DNA from: Flavobacteriaceae bacterium EG-1
GTDB lineage: Bacteria > Bacteroidota > Bacteroidia > Flavobacteriales > Flavobacteriaceae
Assembly (NCBI RefSeq): GCF_009649685.1
Contig: NZ_WJPK01000001.1
Coordinates: forward strand, 1,058,760-1,122,759
Direction: 5' to 3'
DNA length: 64,000 nucleotides
Below the pieces are notes generated by a model that had not been told where the DNA came from, searched no databases, and worked only from the letters and a program-made list of their open reading frames with translations. Below are positions 43,685 to 52,902 of the stretch, one piece after another (positions within the stretch are counted from its first letter, which is position 1; the number at the start of each line of letters is the position of its first letter). Both the position numbers and the translations under genes were made by a program.

Positions 43685-45175
43685 ATGGAAAATTATACTC
43701 CGCTAAATCAATTTAATATAAAGGATCTTGAAGAAAAAATAAAAGTTCCTACATATGATAGATCAGCAATTAAAACGGGAATAGTTCATGTTGGTGTTGG
43801 TGGTTTCCACAGAGCCCACCAAGCATATTATATGCATCGCTTACACGAACAATTTAGTGCTACCGACTGGGGCATATGTGGAATAGGTTTACGAGAAGGT
43901 GATAGAAAAATATATAACATATTCAAAAAACAGAATAGTTTATATACATTAATCATAAAGCACCCAAATGGTGAAATTAATTCAGAAGTAATAGGTTCAA
44001 TAATTGATTTCGAATTAGGAGTTGACACTCCCGAAACTGTAATTAATAAAATGACCAAAGTAGACACTAAAATTATTTCACTAACTATAACCGAAGGTGG
44101 ATATAATTTTAACCCATCAACTGGGGAATTCAATTTTGAAAACAATGACATTAAACACGAATTAAAATACCCTAATGAACCAAAAACGATATATGGTTAT
44201 TTAACCGAAGCATTAAGAAGGCGACGTGATAAAAACCTACCAGCATTTACAATAATGTCTTGCGATAATATTGAACATAATGGCGATGTTGCTCGGAGAA
44301 TGGTACTAGCTTTTGCCGAACGCCAAGATTCAGATTTGGCAAAATGGATAGCTAAAGAAGTATGTTTTCCTAATAGTATGGTAGACCGTATTACACCAGT
44401 AACAACACCATCAGATTTAGAATATTTGCTGGATAATTATGCTTTACAAGATGAATGGCCGGTTACATGTGAGCCTTTTATTCAATGGGTAATTGAAGAT
44501 AATTTTTCTAATGGAAGGCCAGACCTTGAAAAAGTTGGGGTGCAATTTGTTTCTGATGTAAAACCCTATGAAAAAATGAAACTTCGCTTATTAAATGCTG
44601 GTCATTCAGTTCTAGGAATTTTAGGAGCATTACACGGTCATCTTACAATAAATGCATGCATGGAAGATCCATTGTTCGTGTCGTATTTAAGAGAATTTAT
44701 GGATGCCGAAGCTAGTCCAGTTTTGGATGAAGTTAAGGGTATAAACCTCGAAAGTTATAAGGATAGCTTAGAAGAACGTTTTGCAAATCCTAATATTAAG
44801 GATAGTGTGACCCGGATTTGTTCTGAGAGTTCTGCTAAACTACCTAAGTTTTTAATCGCAACAATCCATGAAAATCTAGAAACTGGCGGGAATATTAGCC
44901 TAGCCACATTAGTTATAGCTGCATGGTGCTATTACCACGATAAAATTATTGACGAAAACGGAAAATCAATTGAAATAATAGATGCACAGAAAAGCACTTT
45001 GCAAAAAGCTGCTAAACAAACAGAACAAGATCCCTTAGCATTTATTAAACAAGAATTATTTTTCGGAAAACTTGCAGAGAATGAACGTTTTGCTAATACG
45101 TATTCAAATTTAGTGATGAAAGTATATGAGACCAACAATATAAAATCGATTATGGAACATCTTTTAACCCCTTAA
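43685..45175 (+). CDS. Mannitol 2-dehydrogenase
   Basis: A 496-residue long-chain polyol dehydrogenase that oxidises D-mannitol to fructose with NAD. IVHVGVGGFHRAHQAYYMH binds the cofactor. MSCDNIEHNG and DRITPVTTPSDL are family stretches. The catalytic Lys 299, Asn 304 and His 307 stand in KMKLRLLNAGHS with the same spacing as Lys 295, Asn 300 and His 303 of the Pseudomonas enzyme. Mannitol is a main storage product of brown algae, which fits the alginate lyase in this window. It is cotranscribed with the permease; related family members act on fructuronate or tagaturonate, but length and motifs favour mannitol. Confidence 0.9.
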   Translation: MENYTPLNQFNIKDLEEKIKVPTYDRSAIKTGIVHVGVGGFHRAHQAYYMHRLHEQFSATDWGICGIGLREGDRKIYNIFKKQNSLYTLIIKHPNGEINSEVIGSIIDFELGVDTPETVINKMTKVDTKIISLTITEGGYNFNPSTGEFNFENNDIKHELKYPNEPKTIYGYLTEALRRRRDKNLPAFTIMSCDNIEHNGDVARRMVLAFAERQDSDLAKWIAKEVCFPNSMVDRITPVTTPSDLEYLLDNYALQDEWPVTCEPFIQWVIEDNFSNGRPDLEKVGVQFVSDVKPYEKMKLRLLNAGHSVLGILGALHGHLTINACMEDPLFVSYLREFMDAEASPVLDEVKGINLESYKDSLEERFANPNIKDSVTRICSESSAKLPKFLIATIHENLETGGNISLATLVIAAWCYYHDKIIDENGKSIEIIDAQKSTLQKAAKQTEQDPLAFIKQELFFGKLAENERFANTYSNLVMKVYETNNIKSIMEHLLTP

Positions 45176-45195
45176 GTTCGTGCAAAAAAAGTAAA

Positions 45196-45837
45196 TCAAT
45201 TTTTATCTTCTAATAGTGGAACAAATCTAAAATTACCAAACTCTTTTTTCTCAAATTCTGTCGCCGAAGTACGAACATATAGCGTCATTATTTGATCATC
45301 TACTCCTACAGGAATTACCAATCGCCCACCTACTTTTAATTGTCCTAATAAAGCTCTAGGTGTTTCGGGTGCACCGGCTGTAACAATAATACTGTCAAAC
45401 GGAGCCTGTTCTGGCAGACCTTTATATCCATCACCAAAAATTAGCTTTTTCGGGCGATATCCCATTTTTTTAAAAAAAAGTTTCGTTTTTTTAAAAAGTT
45501 CCAATTGGCGTTCTATAGAATACACTTGAGCTCTTAACAACAAAAGTACGGCTGTTTGATAACCACTACCAGTACCTATTTCCAAAATTTTTTGTCCTGG
45601 TTTAACTTCTAATAATTCAGACTGAAAAGCAACAGTATAAGGTTGCGATATTGTTTGTCCCGCAGAAATTGGAAAAGCTTTATCTTGGTAGGCATGGCCT
45701 TCAAAACTACTATCCATAAAAAAGTGGCGCGGAATTTTACGAATAGCATCAAGTACTTTTTTATCGACAATGCCCTTATCAATTAGCACTTCTGCTAATT
45801 TATTTCGCATGCCACTGTGTTTTAAGGTATCCTTCAA
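45196..45837 (-). CDS. pcm: Protein-L-isoaspartate O-methyltransferase
   Basis: A 213-residue repair methyltransferase that uses S-adenosylmethionine to methylate isoaspartyl residues in aged proteins. AFPISAGQTISQPYTVAFQ, KILEIGTGSGYQTAVLLLL (SAM-binding motif I), VYSIERQLELF and DSIIVTAGAPETPRALLGQLKVGGRLVIPVG are all present and the length is normal. It is convergent with the mannitol dehydrogenase gene, with only 20 bases between stops. Confidence 0.95.
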   Translation of the reverse strand: MKDTLKHSGMRNKLAEVLIDKGIVDKKVLDAIRKIPRHFFMDSSFEGHAYQDKAFPISAGQTISQPYTVAFQSELLEVKPGQKILEIGTGSGYQTAVLLLLRAQVYSIERQLELFKKTKLFFKKMGYRPKKLIFGDGYKGLPEQAPFDSIIVTAGAPETPRALLGQLKVGGRLVIPVGVDDQIMTLYVRTSATEFEKKEFGNFRFVPLLEDKN

Positions 45838-46015
45838 TGGTTTGGTTTTGGACTGTAAAGTTAGCGAAGAAAATTAAATTTTTACAAACAGATAATACGA
45901 AATGGCGACGAATTTTTGCTTTTTGTTTAGTATTCTACATTTTACATTTTTATGAAAAACCTTAAGCACTAAGCATTAGCGATTTAGTCAAATTTATAAT
46001 CCCCCAACTATTCCC

Positions 46016-46023
46016 TATTTTTG
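46016..46023 (+). promoter_or_regulatory. Bacteroidota-type -7 box (TAnnTTTG) of the eight-gene operon
   Basis: TATTTTTG matches the consensus and overlaps the TTG at 46021, which argues that translation begins at the ATG at 46039 instead. The -33 element is poor. Confidence 0.5.
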
Positions 46024-46038
46024 AATAAAAATTTAAAT

Positions 46039-47004
46039 ATGCTAAAAGTTGGTGTTTTGGGAGCCGGACATTTGGGTAAAATTCACTTAAGATTACTGAA
46101 TGAATCGGACAAATATAATCTCATTGGATTTTATGATGCAGATGCCATTAATGGAAAGAAAGTTGCTGATGAATTTGGTTATACCTATTTTGACAACATC
46201 AATAATTTAATTAATGCAGTTGATGTTGTTGACATTGTCACCCCTACCCTTTCTCATTTTGAATGTGCTGAAAAATCAATAAAAAAATACAAACACGTAT
46301 TTATAGAAAAACCGATAACTAACACCTCTGAAGAAGCAAAAGAGCTTCTAAAATTAGAAAAAGAATATAATATTAAAGGGCAAGTTGGCCACGTAGAGCG
46401 TTTTAACCCCGCTTTTAGCGCAGTAAAAAACAAAATAAAAAACCCCATGTTTATTGAGTCTCATCGTCTAGCAGAATTTAATCCGAGAGGCACCGATGTA
46501 CCAGTAGTTTTAGACTTAATGATTCATGATATTGACGCAATTTTAAGTGTTGTAAATTCTGAAGTTGTACATATTAATGCTAGCGGAGTTTCCGTAATAA
46601 GTCATTCTCCTGATATTGCAAATGCAAGAATCGAATTCGAAAATGGTTGTGTCGCTAATTTAACAGCAAGTAGAATATCATTAAAAAATATGCGCAAGTC
46701 TCGCTTTTTTCAAAAAGATGCATATATCGCTGTTGACTTTTTAGAGAAAAAGGTAGAAGTTGTAAAAATGAAAGATGCACCAAAGGAAGTTGGTGATTTT
46801 GATATGGTTCTGCAAAATGCAGAAGGTGAGAAAAAGCAAATCTATTTTGAGAATCCAGAAATAGAAACTAACAATGCCATTAAAGATGAATTAGAAGCTT
46901 TTGCAGATGCAATAGAAAATAATACGACACCTGTGGTATCGTTAAAACAAGGTGCAAAGGCCTTGGAAGTGGCACTACAAATAATAGATTCTTTTAAGAA
47001 ATAA
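46039..47004 (+). CDS. Gfo/Idh/MocA family oxidoreductase, cytoplasmic
   Basis: A 321-residue NAD(P)-dependent dehydrogenase. The Rossmann fingerprint is VGVLGAGHLGKIHLRLL. DIVTPTLSHFECAEKSI and the EKP motif in VFIEKPITNTSEEAKEL follow, and VGHVERFNPAF with the later DLMIHDIDAIL (catalytic His region) forms the substrate side. The protein is encoded first in an operon of eight genes. Members of this branch in flavobacteria sit beside the same hbd-like gene, but the substrate is unknown. The ATG at 46039 is chosen over a TTG six codons upstream that lies inside a promoter box. Confidence 0.9.
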   Translation: MLKVGVLGAGHLGKIHLRLLNESDKYNLIGFYDADAINGKKVADEFGYTYFDNINNLINAVDVVDIVTPTLSHFECAEKSIKKYKHVFIEKPITNTSEEAKELLKLEKEYNIKGQVGHVERFNPAFSAVKNKIKNPMFIESHRLAEFNPRGTDVPVVLDLMIHDIDAILSVVNSEVVHINASGVSVISHSPDIANARIEFENGCVANLTASRISLKNMRKSRFFQKDAYIAVDFLEKKVEVVKMKDAPKEVGDFDMVLQNAEGEKKQIYFENPEIETNNAIKDELEAFADAIENNTTPVVSLKQGAKALEVALQIIDSFKK

Positions 47005-47007
47005 TAT

Positions 47008-47892
47008 ATGGTAATAGCAGTAATAGGTGCAGGAACAATGGGCAATGGTATCGCCCATGTATTTGCACAACATTCATACAAAGTTAACTTAGTTGACATC
47101 TCTGAAGATGCATTAAAAAATGGTGTCGCAACGATAACAAAGAATTTAGACCGAATGATTGTAAAAGGCAAAATTTCGGAAAGCGACAAACAAGCTACAT
47201 TAGAAAATATAGCAAAGTACACATCAATTGAGAAAGGTGTAAGAAATGTAGATCTTGTGGTTGAAGCTGCTACAGAAAATCTAACATTAAAATTGAAAAT
47301 TTTTAAGGAACTAGACACTTTTTGCGATACAAATACAATACTTGCATCAAATACTTCATCTATTTCAATTACGCAGATAGCCGCTGTTACAAATAGAGCA
47401 GACAAAGTAATCGGAATGCATTTTATGAACCCTGTACCTATTATGCAGTTAGTTGAAATAATTAGAGGTTATAATACTTCAGACAATACCACTAAAACAA
47501 TCATGCAACTTTCTAAGAAACTTGGTAAGACGCCAACCGAAGTAAATGATTATCCTGGTTTCGTTGCCAACCGTATTTTAATGCCCATGATTAATGAAGC
47601 CATAGAAACTTTATATAATGGAGTTGCCGGTGTTCTGGAGATAGATACAGTAATGAAATTAGGCATGGCACACCCTATGGGTCCATTGCAGTTGGCCGAC
47701 TTTATTGGAATTGATGTATGTTTATCAATATTAAATGTAATGTATGATGGTTTTAAAAATCCGAAATACGCCCCATGTCCACTACTTGTAAATATGGTTA
47801 GGGCTAACAAATTAGGTGTGAAATCTGGCGAAGGGTTTTACGATTATTCTAATTCTAAAAAAGCTGAAACAGTTTCTTCACAATTTAATTAG
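47008..47892 (+). CDS. 3-hydroxybutyryl-CoA dehydrogenase family protein
   Basis: A 294-residue enzyme that interconverts 3-hydroxyacyl-CoA and 3-ketoacyl-CoA with NAD. VIGAGTMGNGIAHVFAQHSY binds NAD. LASNTSSISITQIA and IGMHFMNPVPIMQLVEII contain the Ser/His catalytic region with His in GMHFMNP. DYPGFVANRILMPMINEA and MGPLQLADFIGIDVCL form the helical C-terminal domain. The length matches Hbd/PaaH. It starts 3 bases after the preceding gene. Confidence 0.93.
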   Translation: MVIAVIGAGTMGNGIAHVFAQHSYKVNLVDISEDALKNGVATITKNLDRMIVKGKISESDKQATLENIAKYTSIEKGVRNVDLVVEAATENLTLKLKIFKELDTFCDTNTILASNTSSISITQIAAVTNRADKVIGMHFMNPVPIMQLVEIIRGYNTSDNTTKTIMQLSKKLGKTPTEVNDYPGFVANRILMPMINEAIETLYNGVAGVLEIDTVMKLGMAHPMGPLQLADFIGIDVCLSILNVMYDGFKNPKYAPCPLLVNMVRANKLGVKSGEGFYDYSNSKKAETVSSQFN

Positions 47893-47900
47893 CTTTTAAA

Positions 47901-49136
47901 ATGGCCATAGTAAAACCTTTTAAAGCTACCAGACCTGCTAAAGACAAGGTAGCTTTTGTTTCATCAAGATCTTATCAGGAATATTCTCGCAAAGAATTAA
48001 ATGCAATTTTAGCTTATAACCCGTTTTCATTTCTGCATATTATAAATCCAGGTTATCGCCGAACTAAAAATTTAAAAGGGCAAGATCGTTATAAATTAAT
48101 ACATCAAATTTATTTAGAATTCCAATCTAATAATGTGCTTGTAAAAGACACTCAAGAATGTTTTTATCTGTATCAAATTAAAAAAGATGATTATATCTGT
48201 TGTGGGATACTTTGTGGAGCCAGTATCGAAGATTACCAAAATAATACCATTAAAAAACATGAAGCTACTTTACAACGAAGAGAAGAGTTATTTGCAAATT
48301 ATTTAAAAACTGTAGAGTTTAATGCAGAGCCAGTTTTAATGACCTATCAGGATAATGCTGCCATTGCAGAAATAATAAAAAAAGAAAAAAGAAAAGAACC
48401 CCAATATAATTTTACGACCCGTGATAAAATAAGTCATAAGCTCTGGGTAATTTCTGATCTAGAGACCAAAACACAATTAGAGTTAGAATTTAATAAAACA
48501 AATTCTTTATATATAGCAGATGGTCATCATAGAAGCGCTTCTTCATATCTGCATGCGAAAATTGCTCAATCAAGTAATCCAAAACATACCGGTAAAGAAC
48601 CATATAATTATTTCATGAGTTTTTTAATACCAGAATCAGAAATTAAAATTTATGAATTCAATAGAAAAATAAAAGATCTTAACGGTTTAAGCAAAGAAGA
48701 GTTCTTGGAGAAATTGGCTTTAACTTTTGATGTAGTTATAATCGGTAAAAATCTTTTCAAACCAAAGCAAAAGCATCAAATTAGCATGTATTTAGATGGT
48801 GAATTTTATTCACTTACATTATTAGAAAATAACTATATTATAAATGATGCATTAAGTACTTTAGACACTCAAATACTTTACAAAACAATTTTAGAACCCA
48901 TATTAAATATAAAAGATTTAAGAAAAGACAAACGTATTGTCTACGGTTATGGCAAAAATAACATCGCGATTATGAAGGATGAAATTGACAATGGTAAATT
49001 TAAAGTAGGGTTTAGTATGATGCCTATTAATATTAAAGAAATAAAAGCAATCGCCGATGCAGGTTTGGTAATGCCACCAAAAAGCACTTATATAGAACCC
49101 AAATTAAGAAGTGGTATAACCATTTACGAGTTGTAA
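47901..49136 (+). CDS. DUF1015 domain-containing protein
   Basis: A 411-residue protein with the DUF1015 pattern: VKPFKATRPAKDKVAFVSSR at the start, NPFSFLHIINP, then SLYIADGHHRSASSYLH, YNYFMSFLIPESEI, LDTQILYKTILEPILNI and a final MPPKSTYIEPKLRSGI. The family is widespread and of unknown function; phosphoserine-related roles have been suggested elsewhere, but nothing here tests that. It begins 8 bases after the hbd-like gene and is followed after 38 bases by the YggS-like gene. Confidence 0.9.
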   Translation: MAIVKPFKATRPAKDKVAFVSSRSYQEYSRKELNAILAYNPFSFLHIINPGYRRTKNLKGQDRYKLIHQIYLEFQSNNVLVKDTQECFYLYQIKKDDYICCGILCGASIEDYQNNTIKKHEATLQRREELFANYLKTVEFNAEPVLMTYQDNAAIAEIIKKEKRKEPQYNFTTRDKISHKLWVISDLETKTQLELEFNKTNSLYIADGHHRSASSYLHAKIAQSSNPKHTGKEPYNYFMSFLIPESEIKIYEFNRKIKDLNGLSKEEFLEKLALTFDVVIIGKNLFKPKQKHQISMYLDGEFYSLTLLENNYIINDALSTLDTQILYKTILEPILNIKDLRKDKRIVYGYGKNNIAIMKDEIDNGKFKVGFSMMPINIKEIKAIADAGLVMPPKSTYIEPKLRSGITIYEL

Positions 49137-49174
49137 AAAACCTCTTATATTAATTGATTTAGAATAAAAAAATA

Positions 49175-49834
49175 ATGTCGATTAAAGCAAATCTAAAAGA
49201 AATACGCTCGAATATACCAGAATACGTAACATTAGTTGCTGTTTCTAAAACTAAACCAAATACAGACATATTAGAGGCATATGATGCTGGCCAAAGAATA
49301 TTTGGTGAAAATAAGGTTCAAGAAATGGTGCAAAAATGGGAAACTTTACCAAAAGATATCGAATGGCATATGATAGGGCATTTACAGCGAAACAAAGTTA
49401 AATACATGGCTAATTTTGTATCGTTAATTCATGGTGTTGATAGTTTACGTTTATTACAAGAAATAAACAAGCAAGCAATAAAACATAATCGTGTAATCGA
49501 TTGTCTTTTTCAAATTCACATAGCAGAAGAAGACACCAAATTTGGTTTGGATCAAAAAGAGATAGAGGAAATTACAGCTTCTGGACAACTTAAAAAACTA
49601 GAAAACGTGCGAATAGTTGGATTAATGGGCATGGCTACATTTACTGACAATCAAAGTCAAGTTCGTAAAGAGTTCGAAAATTTGAAAGCTATTTTTAACA
49701 ACCTAAAAAACACGTTACCAAGTATTTCTATACTTTCTATGGGGATGAGCGGTGATTATCAGTTAGCTATCAAAGAAGGCAGTACAATGATCCGCGTGGG
49801 AAGTAGTATCTTTGGCTCAAGAAATTACCACTAG
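49175..49834 (+). CDS. YggS family pyridoxal-phosphate homeostasis protein
   Basis: A 219-residue PLP-binding protein (PLPBP/YggS). The PLP lysine is in TLVAVSKTKPN, followed by FGENKVQEMVQKW, EWHMIGHLQRNKVKYM, HGVDSLRLLQEIN and SILSMGMSGDYQLAIKEGST with the phosphate-binding MGMSGD. It helps keep free PLP and amino acid pools in balance and has no known catalytic turnover. The final IRVGSSIFGSRNY is intact. Confidence 0.95.
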   Translation: MSIKANLKEIRSNIPEYVTLVAVSKTKPNTDILEAYDAGQRIFGENKVQEMVQKWETLPKDIEWHMIGHLQRNKVKYMANFVSLIHGVDSLRLLQEINKQAIKHNRVIDCLFQIHIAEEDTKFGLDQKEIEEITASGQLKKLENVRIVGLMGMATFTDNQSQVRKEFENLKAIFNNLKNTLPSISILSMGMSGDYQLAIKEGSTMIRVGSSIFGSRNYH

Positions 49835-49874
49835 ACTTCAGCGGTTAAATTACCAACGGTCTGATAAAAATTAT

Positions 49875-51158
49875 ATGTATACAGTTCTTGATATAGAGAC
49901 AACCGGCGGCAAATACAATGAAGAAGGCATAACTGAAATTGCCATTCACAAATTCGACGGTCATAATGTAGTTGACAAATTTATAAGTCTGGTAAACCCA
50001 GAGAAAGATATTCAACCTTTTGTTGTAAAGTTAACAGGTATCAACAATAAGATGTTACAATCGGCGCCTAAGTTTCATGAAGTTGCCAAACGAATTGTTG
50101 AGATAACAGAAGACACAGTATTGGTAGCACATAATGCGCAATTCGATTATAGAATTTTAAGAACCGAATTTCGTCGTCTTGGTTATGAATATGAAAGAAA
50201 AACCATTTGCACTGTAGATTTATCTAAAAAATTATTGCCCGATGCTGAATCACATAGTTTAGGTAAACTTGTACGATCTTTAGGCATTGCAGTAAGTGAT
50301 AGACATCGTGCCAACGGTGATGCCTTGGCTACTTTAAAATTGTTTAAACTTTTATTAGCTAAAGATTCTGAGAAAGAAATTATTAAAACCGTATTAAGAG
50401 AAGCTAGTACTGGAGAACTTTCGGAACGATTATTAGATATTGTTGAGTCTTTACCCAGTGCCACAGGTGTTTTTTATATGTATAATAAAGATGGAGAAAT
50501 AATTTACTTATCTAGGTCTAATAATATAAAAAAACGGGTAAATCAACAATTCATAAAACCCGGTTCCCGAGCTAGGAAACTCCAGAAAGAAACGCGAAAA
50601 GTAACCTTTGAAAAAACCGGAAGTGAACTAATAGCGCAATTAAAAGAATACGAAGAACTTAAACGCATACGTCCAAGATATAATCAACCTAAAGGAAAAC
50701 TTTTTACCCATGGGATTTACAAAGAGAAAGATGATAAAGGTGTAATACATCTAAAAATAAATATGCTCTATAAAAACTCGAAACCAATTATTACCTTTAA
50801 TGGTACCGAGTCCGGAGCAAGTTTTATGCAAAAATTAAGTAATGAAATTGCTTCTAAGAAAGACAACATTTGGGCCTATAATGATGAAATTGAGAAATTA
50901 CTTTTAAAATATAGTATAGGCAATCGGTCTTTAGTAATCATTGACAATGGCAGAGAAATAGGAGAACAAAGTGTAATATATATACGTAATGGCGTATATA
51001 TTGGATATGGATTTTGCGAGCTAAATCATCAAATAAATAATATTCATATCTTAGAATCAATTATTACGCCTGCAAAAGGAGATGCTAACACCAATCATTT
51101 TATAACATCGCACCTACGTAAAAAAGGCAATCACAAAATTGTTGAATTAAATCCATAA
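49875..51158 (+). CDS. DEDDh exonuclease fused to GIY-YIG nuclease domain
   Basis: The product has 427 residues. Residues 1-165 form a DnaQ-type 3'-5' exonuclease: DIETTGG (Asp, Glu), VAHNAQFDYRILRTE and HRANGDALATLKL (His, Asp), so the DEDDh set is complete. Residues about 190-275 form a GIY-YIG (UvrC N-like) domain: PSATGVFYMYNKDGEIIYLS, RSNNIKKRVNQQF and ELKRIRPRYNQPK. The second motif is degenerate (GVFYMY for GIY) but the Arg and Glu/Asn partners are present. The C-terminal third is of unknown fold. The start is the ATG at 49875; a TTG 21 codons earlier is out of character. Confidence 0.9.
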   Translation: MYTVLDIETTGGKYNEEGITEIAIHKFDGHNVVDKFISLVNPEKDIQPFVVKLTGINNKMLQSAPKFHEVAKRIVEITEDTVLVAHNAQFDYRILRTEFRRLGYEYERKTICTVDLSKKLLPDAESHSLGKLVRSLGIAVSDRHRANGDALATLKLFKLLLAKDSEKEIIKTVLREASTGELSERLLDIVESLPSATGVFYMYNKDGEIIYLSRSNNIKKRVNQQFIKPGSRARKLQKETRKVTFEKTGSELIAQLKEYEELKRIRPRYNQPKGKLFTHGIYKEKDDKGVIHLKINMLYKNSKPIITFNGTESGASFMQKLSNEIASKKDNIWAYNDEIEKLLLKYSIGNRSLVIIDNGREIGEQSVIYIRNGVYIGYGFCELNHQINNIHILESIITPAKGDANTNHFITSHLRKKGNHKIVELNP

Positions 51159-51160
51159 AA

Positions 51161-51994
51161 ATGGAAACTAGTGCAAGAAAGCATGGCTGGAGAGCAAAGC
51201 TTCATGAAATTATCTATGGAACTCATACTCCAGCTGGTAAACTTTTTGACATTGCCTTATTGATATTAATACTTTACAGTGTAATCATTGTAATGCTAGA
51301 AAGTTTACCAAGATTTGATGTAAAATATCATAAATTTTTAGATATATCAGAATGGGTTGTTACCATTCTATTTACCATAGAATATATACTACGTATAATT
51401 TGTATTAATAAGCCTAAAAAATATGTTTTCAGTTTTTTTGGCATTGTTGATTTACTTTCTACTATACCAAAATATCTTTCATACTTTGTTGTTGGATCTC
51501 AATATATAACAGCATTTAGAGCATTAAGATTATTACGAGTCTTCAGGATATTAAAACTAGTTCGTTTTGTAGGAGAGTCAAATAATTTGGTTAGAGCATT
51601 AAAAGCGAGTCGAACCAAAATTTTTGTTTTTGTCTTTTTTGTTTTAATTGTTGCTGTTTTATTAGGTACAATTATGTATTTGGTTGAAGGGCCCGAACAC
51701 GGTTTCGAAAGTATTCCTCATAGCATTTATTGGACAATTGTAACCCTAACTACTGTTGGCTATGGTGATATTTCACCCGAAACATCATTAGGTCAGTTTA
51801 TTGCCACTTTTATTATGATAATTGGATATGGTATAATTGCTGTACCTACCGGCATTGTCTCAGCAGAATACGCAACAAAAGAAGATAAGAATAAAGAAAT
51901 TAATGGTAGTTCTTGTCAAGATTGCGGTACTCACATTATGAGTATTGATGCCGAATATTGTAGAAAATGTGGCTGTAAATTAAAGGAGGATTAA
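51161..51994 (+). CDS. Voltage-gated-type potassium channel with C-terminal zinc ribbon
   Basis: A 277-residue membrane protein. S1-S3 lie in about 24-110. The S4-like helix has RALRLLRVFRILKLVRF with regularly spaced Arg, then come S5, the pore loop with filter TVGYGD and S6. The C-terminal CQDCG...YCRKCGCK is a four-to-five-Cys zinc ribbon, which is unusual and could be a regulatory or tetramerising module. It is 2 bases after the nuclease gene and shares one base with miaA. Confidence 0.93.
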   Translation: METSARKHGWRAKLHEIIYGTHTPAGKLFDIALLILILYSVIIVMLESLPRFDVKYHKFLDISEWVVTILFTIEYILRIICINKPKKYVFSFFGIVDLLSTIPKYLSYFVVGSQYITAFRALRLLRVFRILKLVRFVGESNNLVRALKASRTKIFVFVFFVLIVAVLLGTIMYLVEGPEHGFESIPHSIYWTIVTLTTVGYGDISPETSLGQFIATFIMIIGYGIIAVPTGIVSAEYATKEDKNKEINGSSCQDCGTHIMSIDAEYCRKCGCKLKED

Positions 51995-52902
51995 TGCAAA
52001 ATAAAACGCTTATTTCAATAGTTGGTCAAACCGCTATTGGTAAAACCAAATTAGCAATTAACCTAGCCCAGCATTTTAATACCGAAATAATTTCTGCAGA
52101 TTCTCGTCAATTTTTTAAAGAATTATTAATTGGTACAGCTGTTCCGTCAATTGATGAATTAGCAGCGGTGCCTCATCATTTTATTCAACACAAAAGTATT
52201 TTTGAGAATTATTCGGTTGGTGATTTTGAAAAAGAAGGTTTGGCCTTAATTGAAAATTTATTCAAAAAAACTGATATACTAATTCTTGTAGGTGGAAGTG
52301 GACTTTATGTTGATGCTATTACAAAAGGTTTAGATGTCTTTCCTGAAGTAGCACCTGAAATTCGCAATGAACTTAACACTAGATTATCGAAGGTAGGCAT
52401 TGAAGCACTGCAGTTAGAACTGAAGGAAAAAGATCCTATACATGCTAATAGGATTGATTTAAACAATCCACATCGATTAATTCGTGCTTTAGAAATTTGT
52501 ATTGGAACAGGTAAGCCTTACTCCTCTTATTTAAATAAAAAAAAGAAAGCTAGACCTTTTAAAACAATTACTGTTGGAATAAAGGCAAATCGCGAAATAG
52601 TTTATGAAAGAATAAATCAACGAGTTGACATTATGATGAGCTCAGGACTATTAAATGAGGCTGAAGCACTAATACAACACAGAGATTTAAACGCCTTACA
52701 AACAGTAGGTTATAAAGAATTATTTAATTATTTAGATAAAACTTGGGATCTTGATTTCGCTGTATCTGAAATTAAGAAGAATACCCGAAGATTTGCAAAA
52801 AGACAGATGACTTGGTTTAAAAAAAATGAGCATACAATTTGGGTCAATTTCGAGTATGATATAAAAGATGTAATGGCTAAGATTAAAAGTAAATTAAGAT
52901 GA
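51994..52902 (+). CDS. miaA: tRNA dimethylallyltransferase MiaA
   Basis: A 302-residue enzyme that attaches a dimethylallyl group to A37 of tRNAs reading UNN codons. P-loop GQTAIGKTKLA (residues 9-16), EIISADSRQFFKE, LVGGSGLYVDAITKGLD, NNPHRLIRALEI and TRRFAKRQMTWFKK, the DSRQ and tRNA-binding marks, are all in place. Its ATG overlaps the stop of the channel gene by 1 base, and its stop overlaps the gluconokinase start by 4 bases. Confidence 0.96.
   Translation: MQNKTLISIVGQTAIGKTKLAINLAQHFNTEIISADSRQFFKELLIGTAVPSIDELAAVPHHFIQHKSIFENYSVGDFEKEGLALIENLFKKTDILILVGGSGLYVDAITKGLDVFPEVAPEIRNELNTRLSKVGIEALQLELKEKDPIHANRIDLNNPHRLIRALEICIGTGKPYSSYLNKKKKARPFKTITVGIKANREIVYERINQRVDIMMSSGLLNEAEALIQHRDLNALQTVGYKELFNYLDKTWDLDFAVSEIKKNTRRFAKRQMTWFKKNEHTIWVNFEYDIKDVMAKIKSKLR

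Noticed and set aside
46021-46038. TTG start for the Gfo/Idh/MocA oxidoreductase
   Set aside because: The TTG is the end of a TATTTTTG -7 box; the Rossmann motif begins right after the ATG at 46039.
49812-49874. TTG start for the exonuclease gene overlapping yggS
   Set aside because: The exonuclease fold starts with MYTVLDIETTGG at 49875; the 21 extra residues have no family support.
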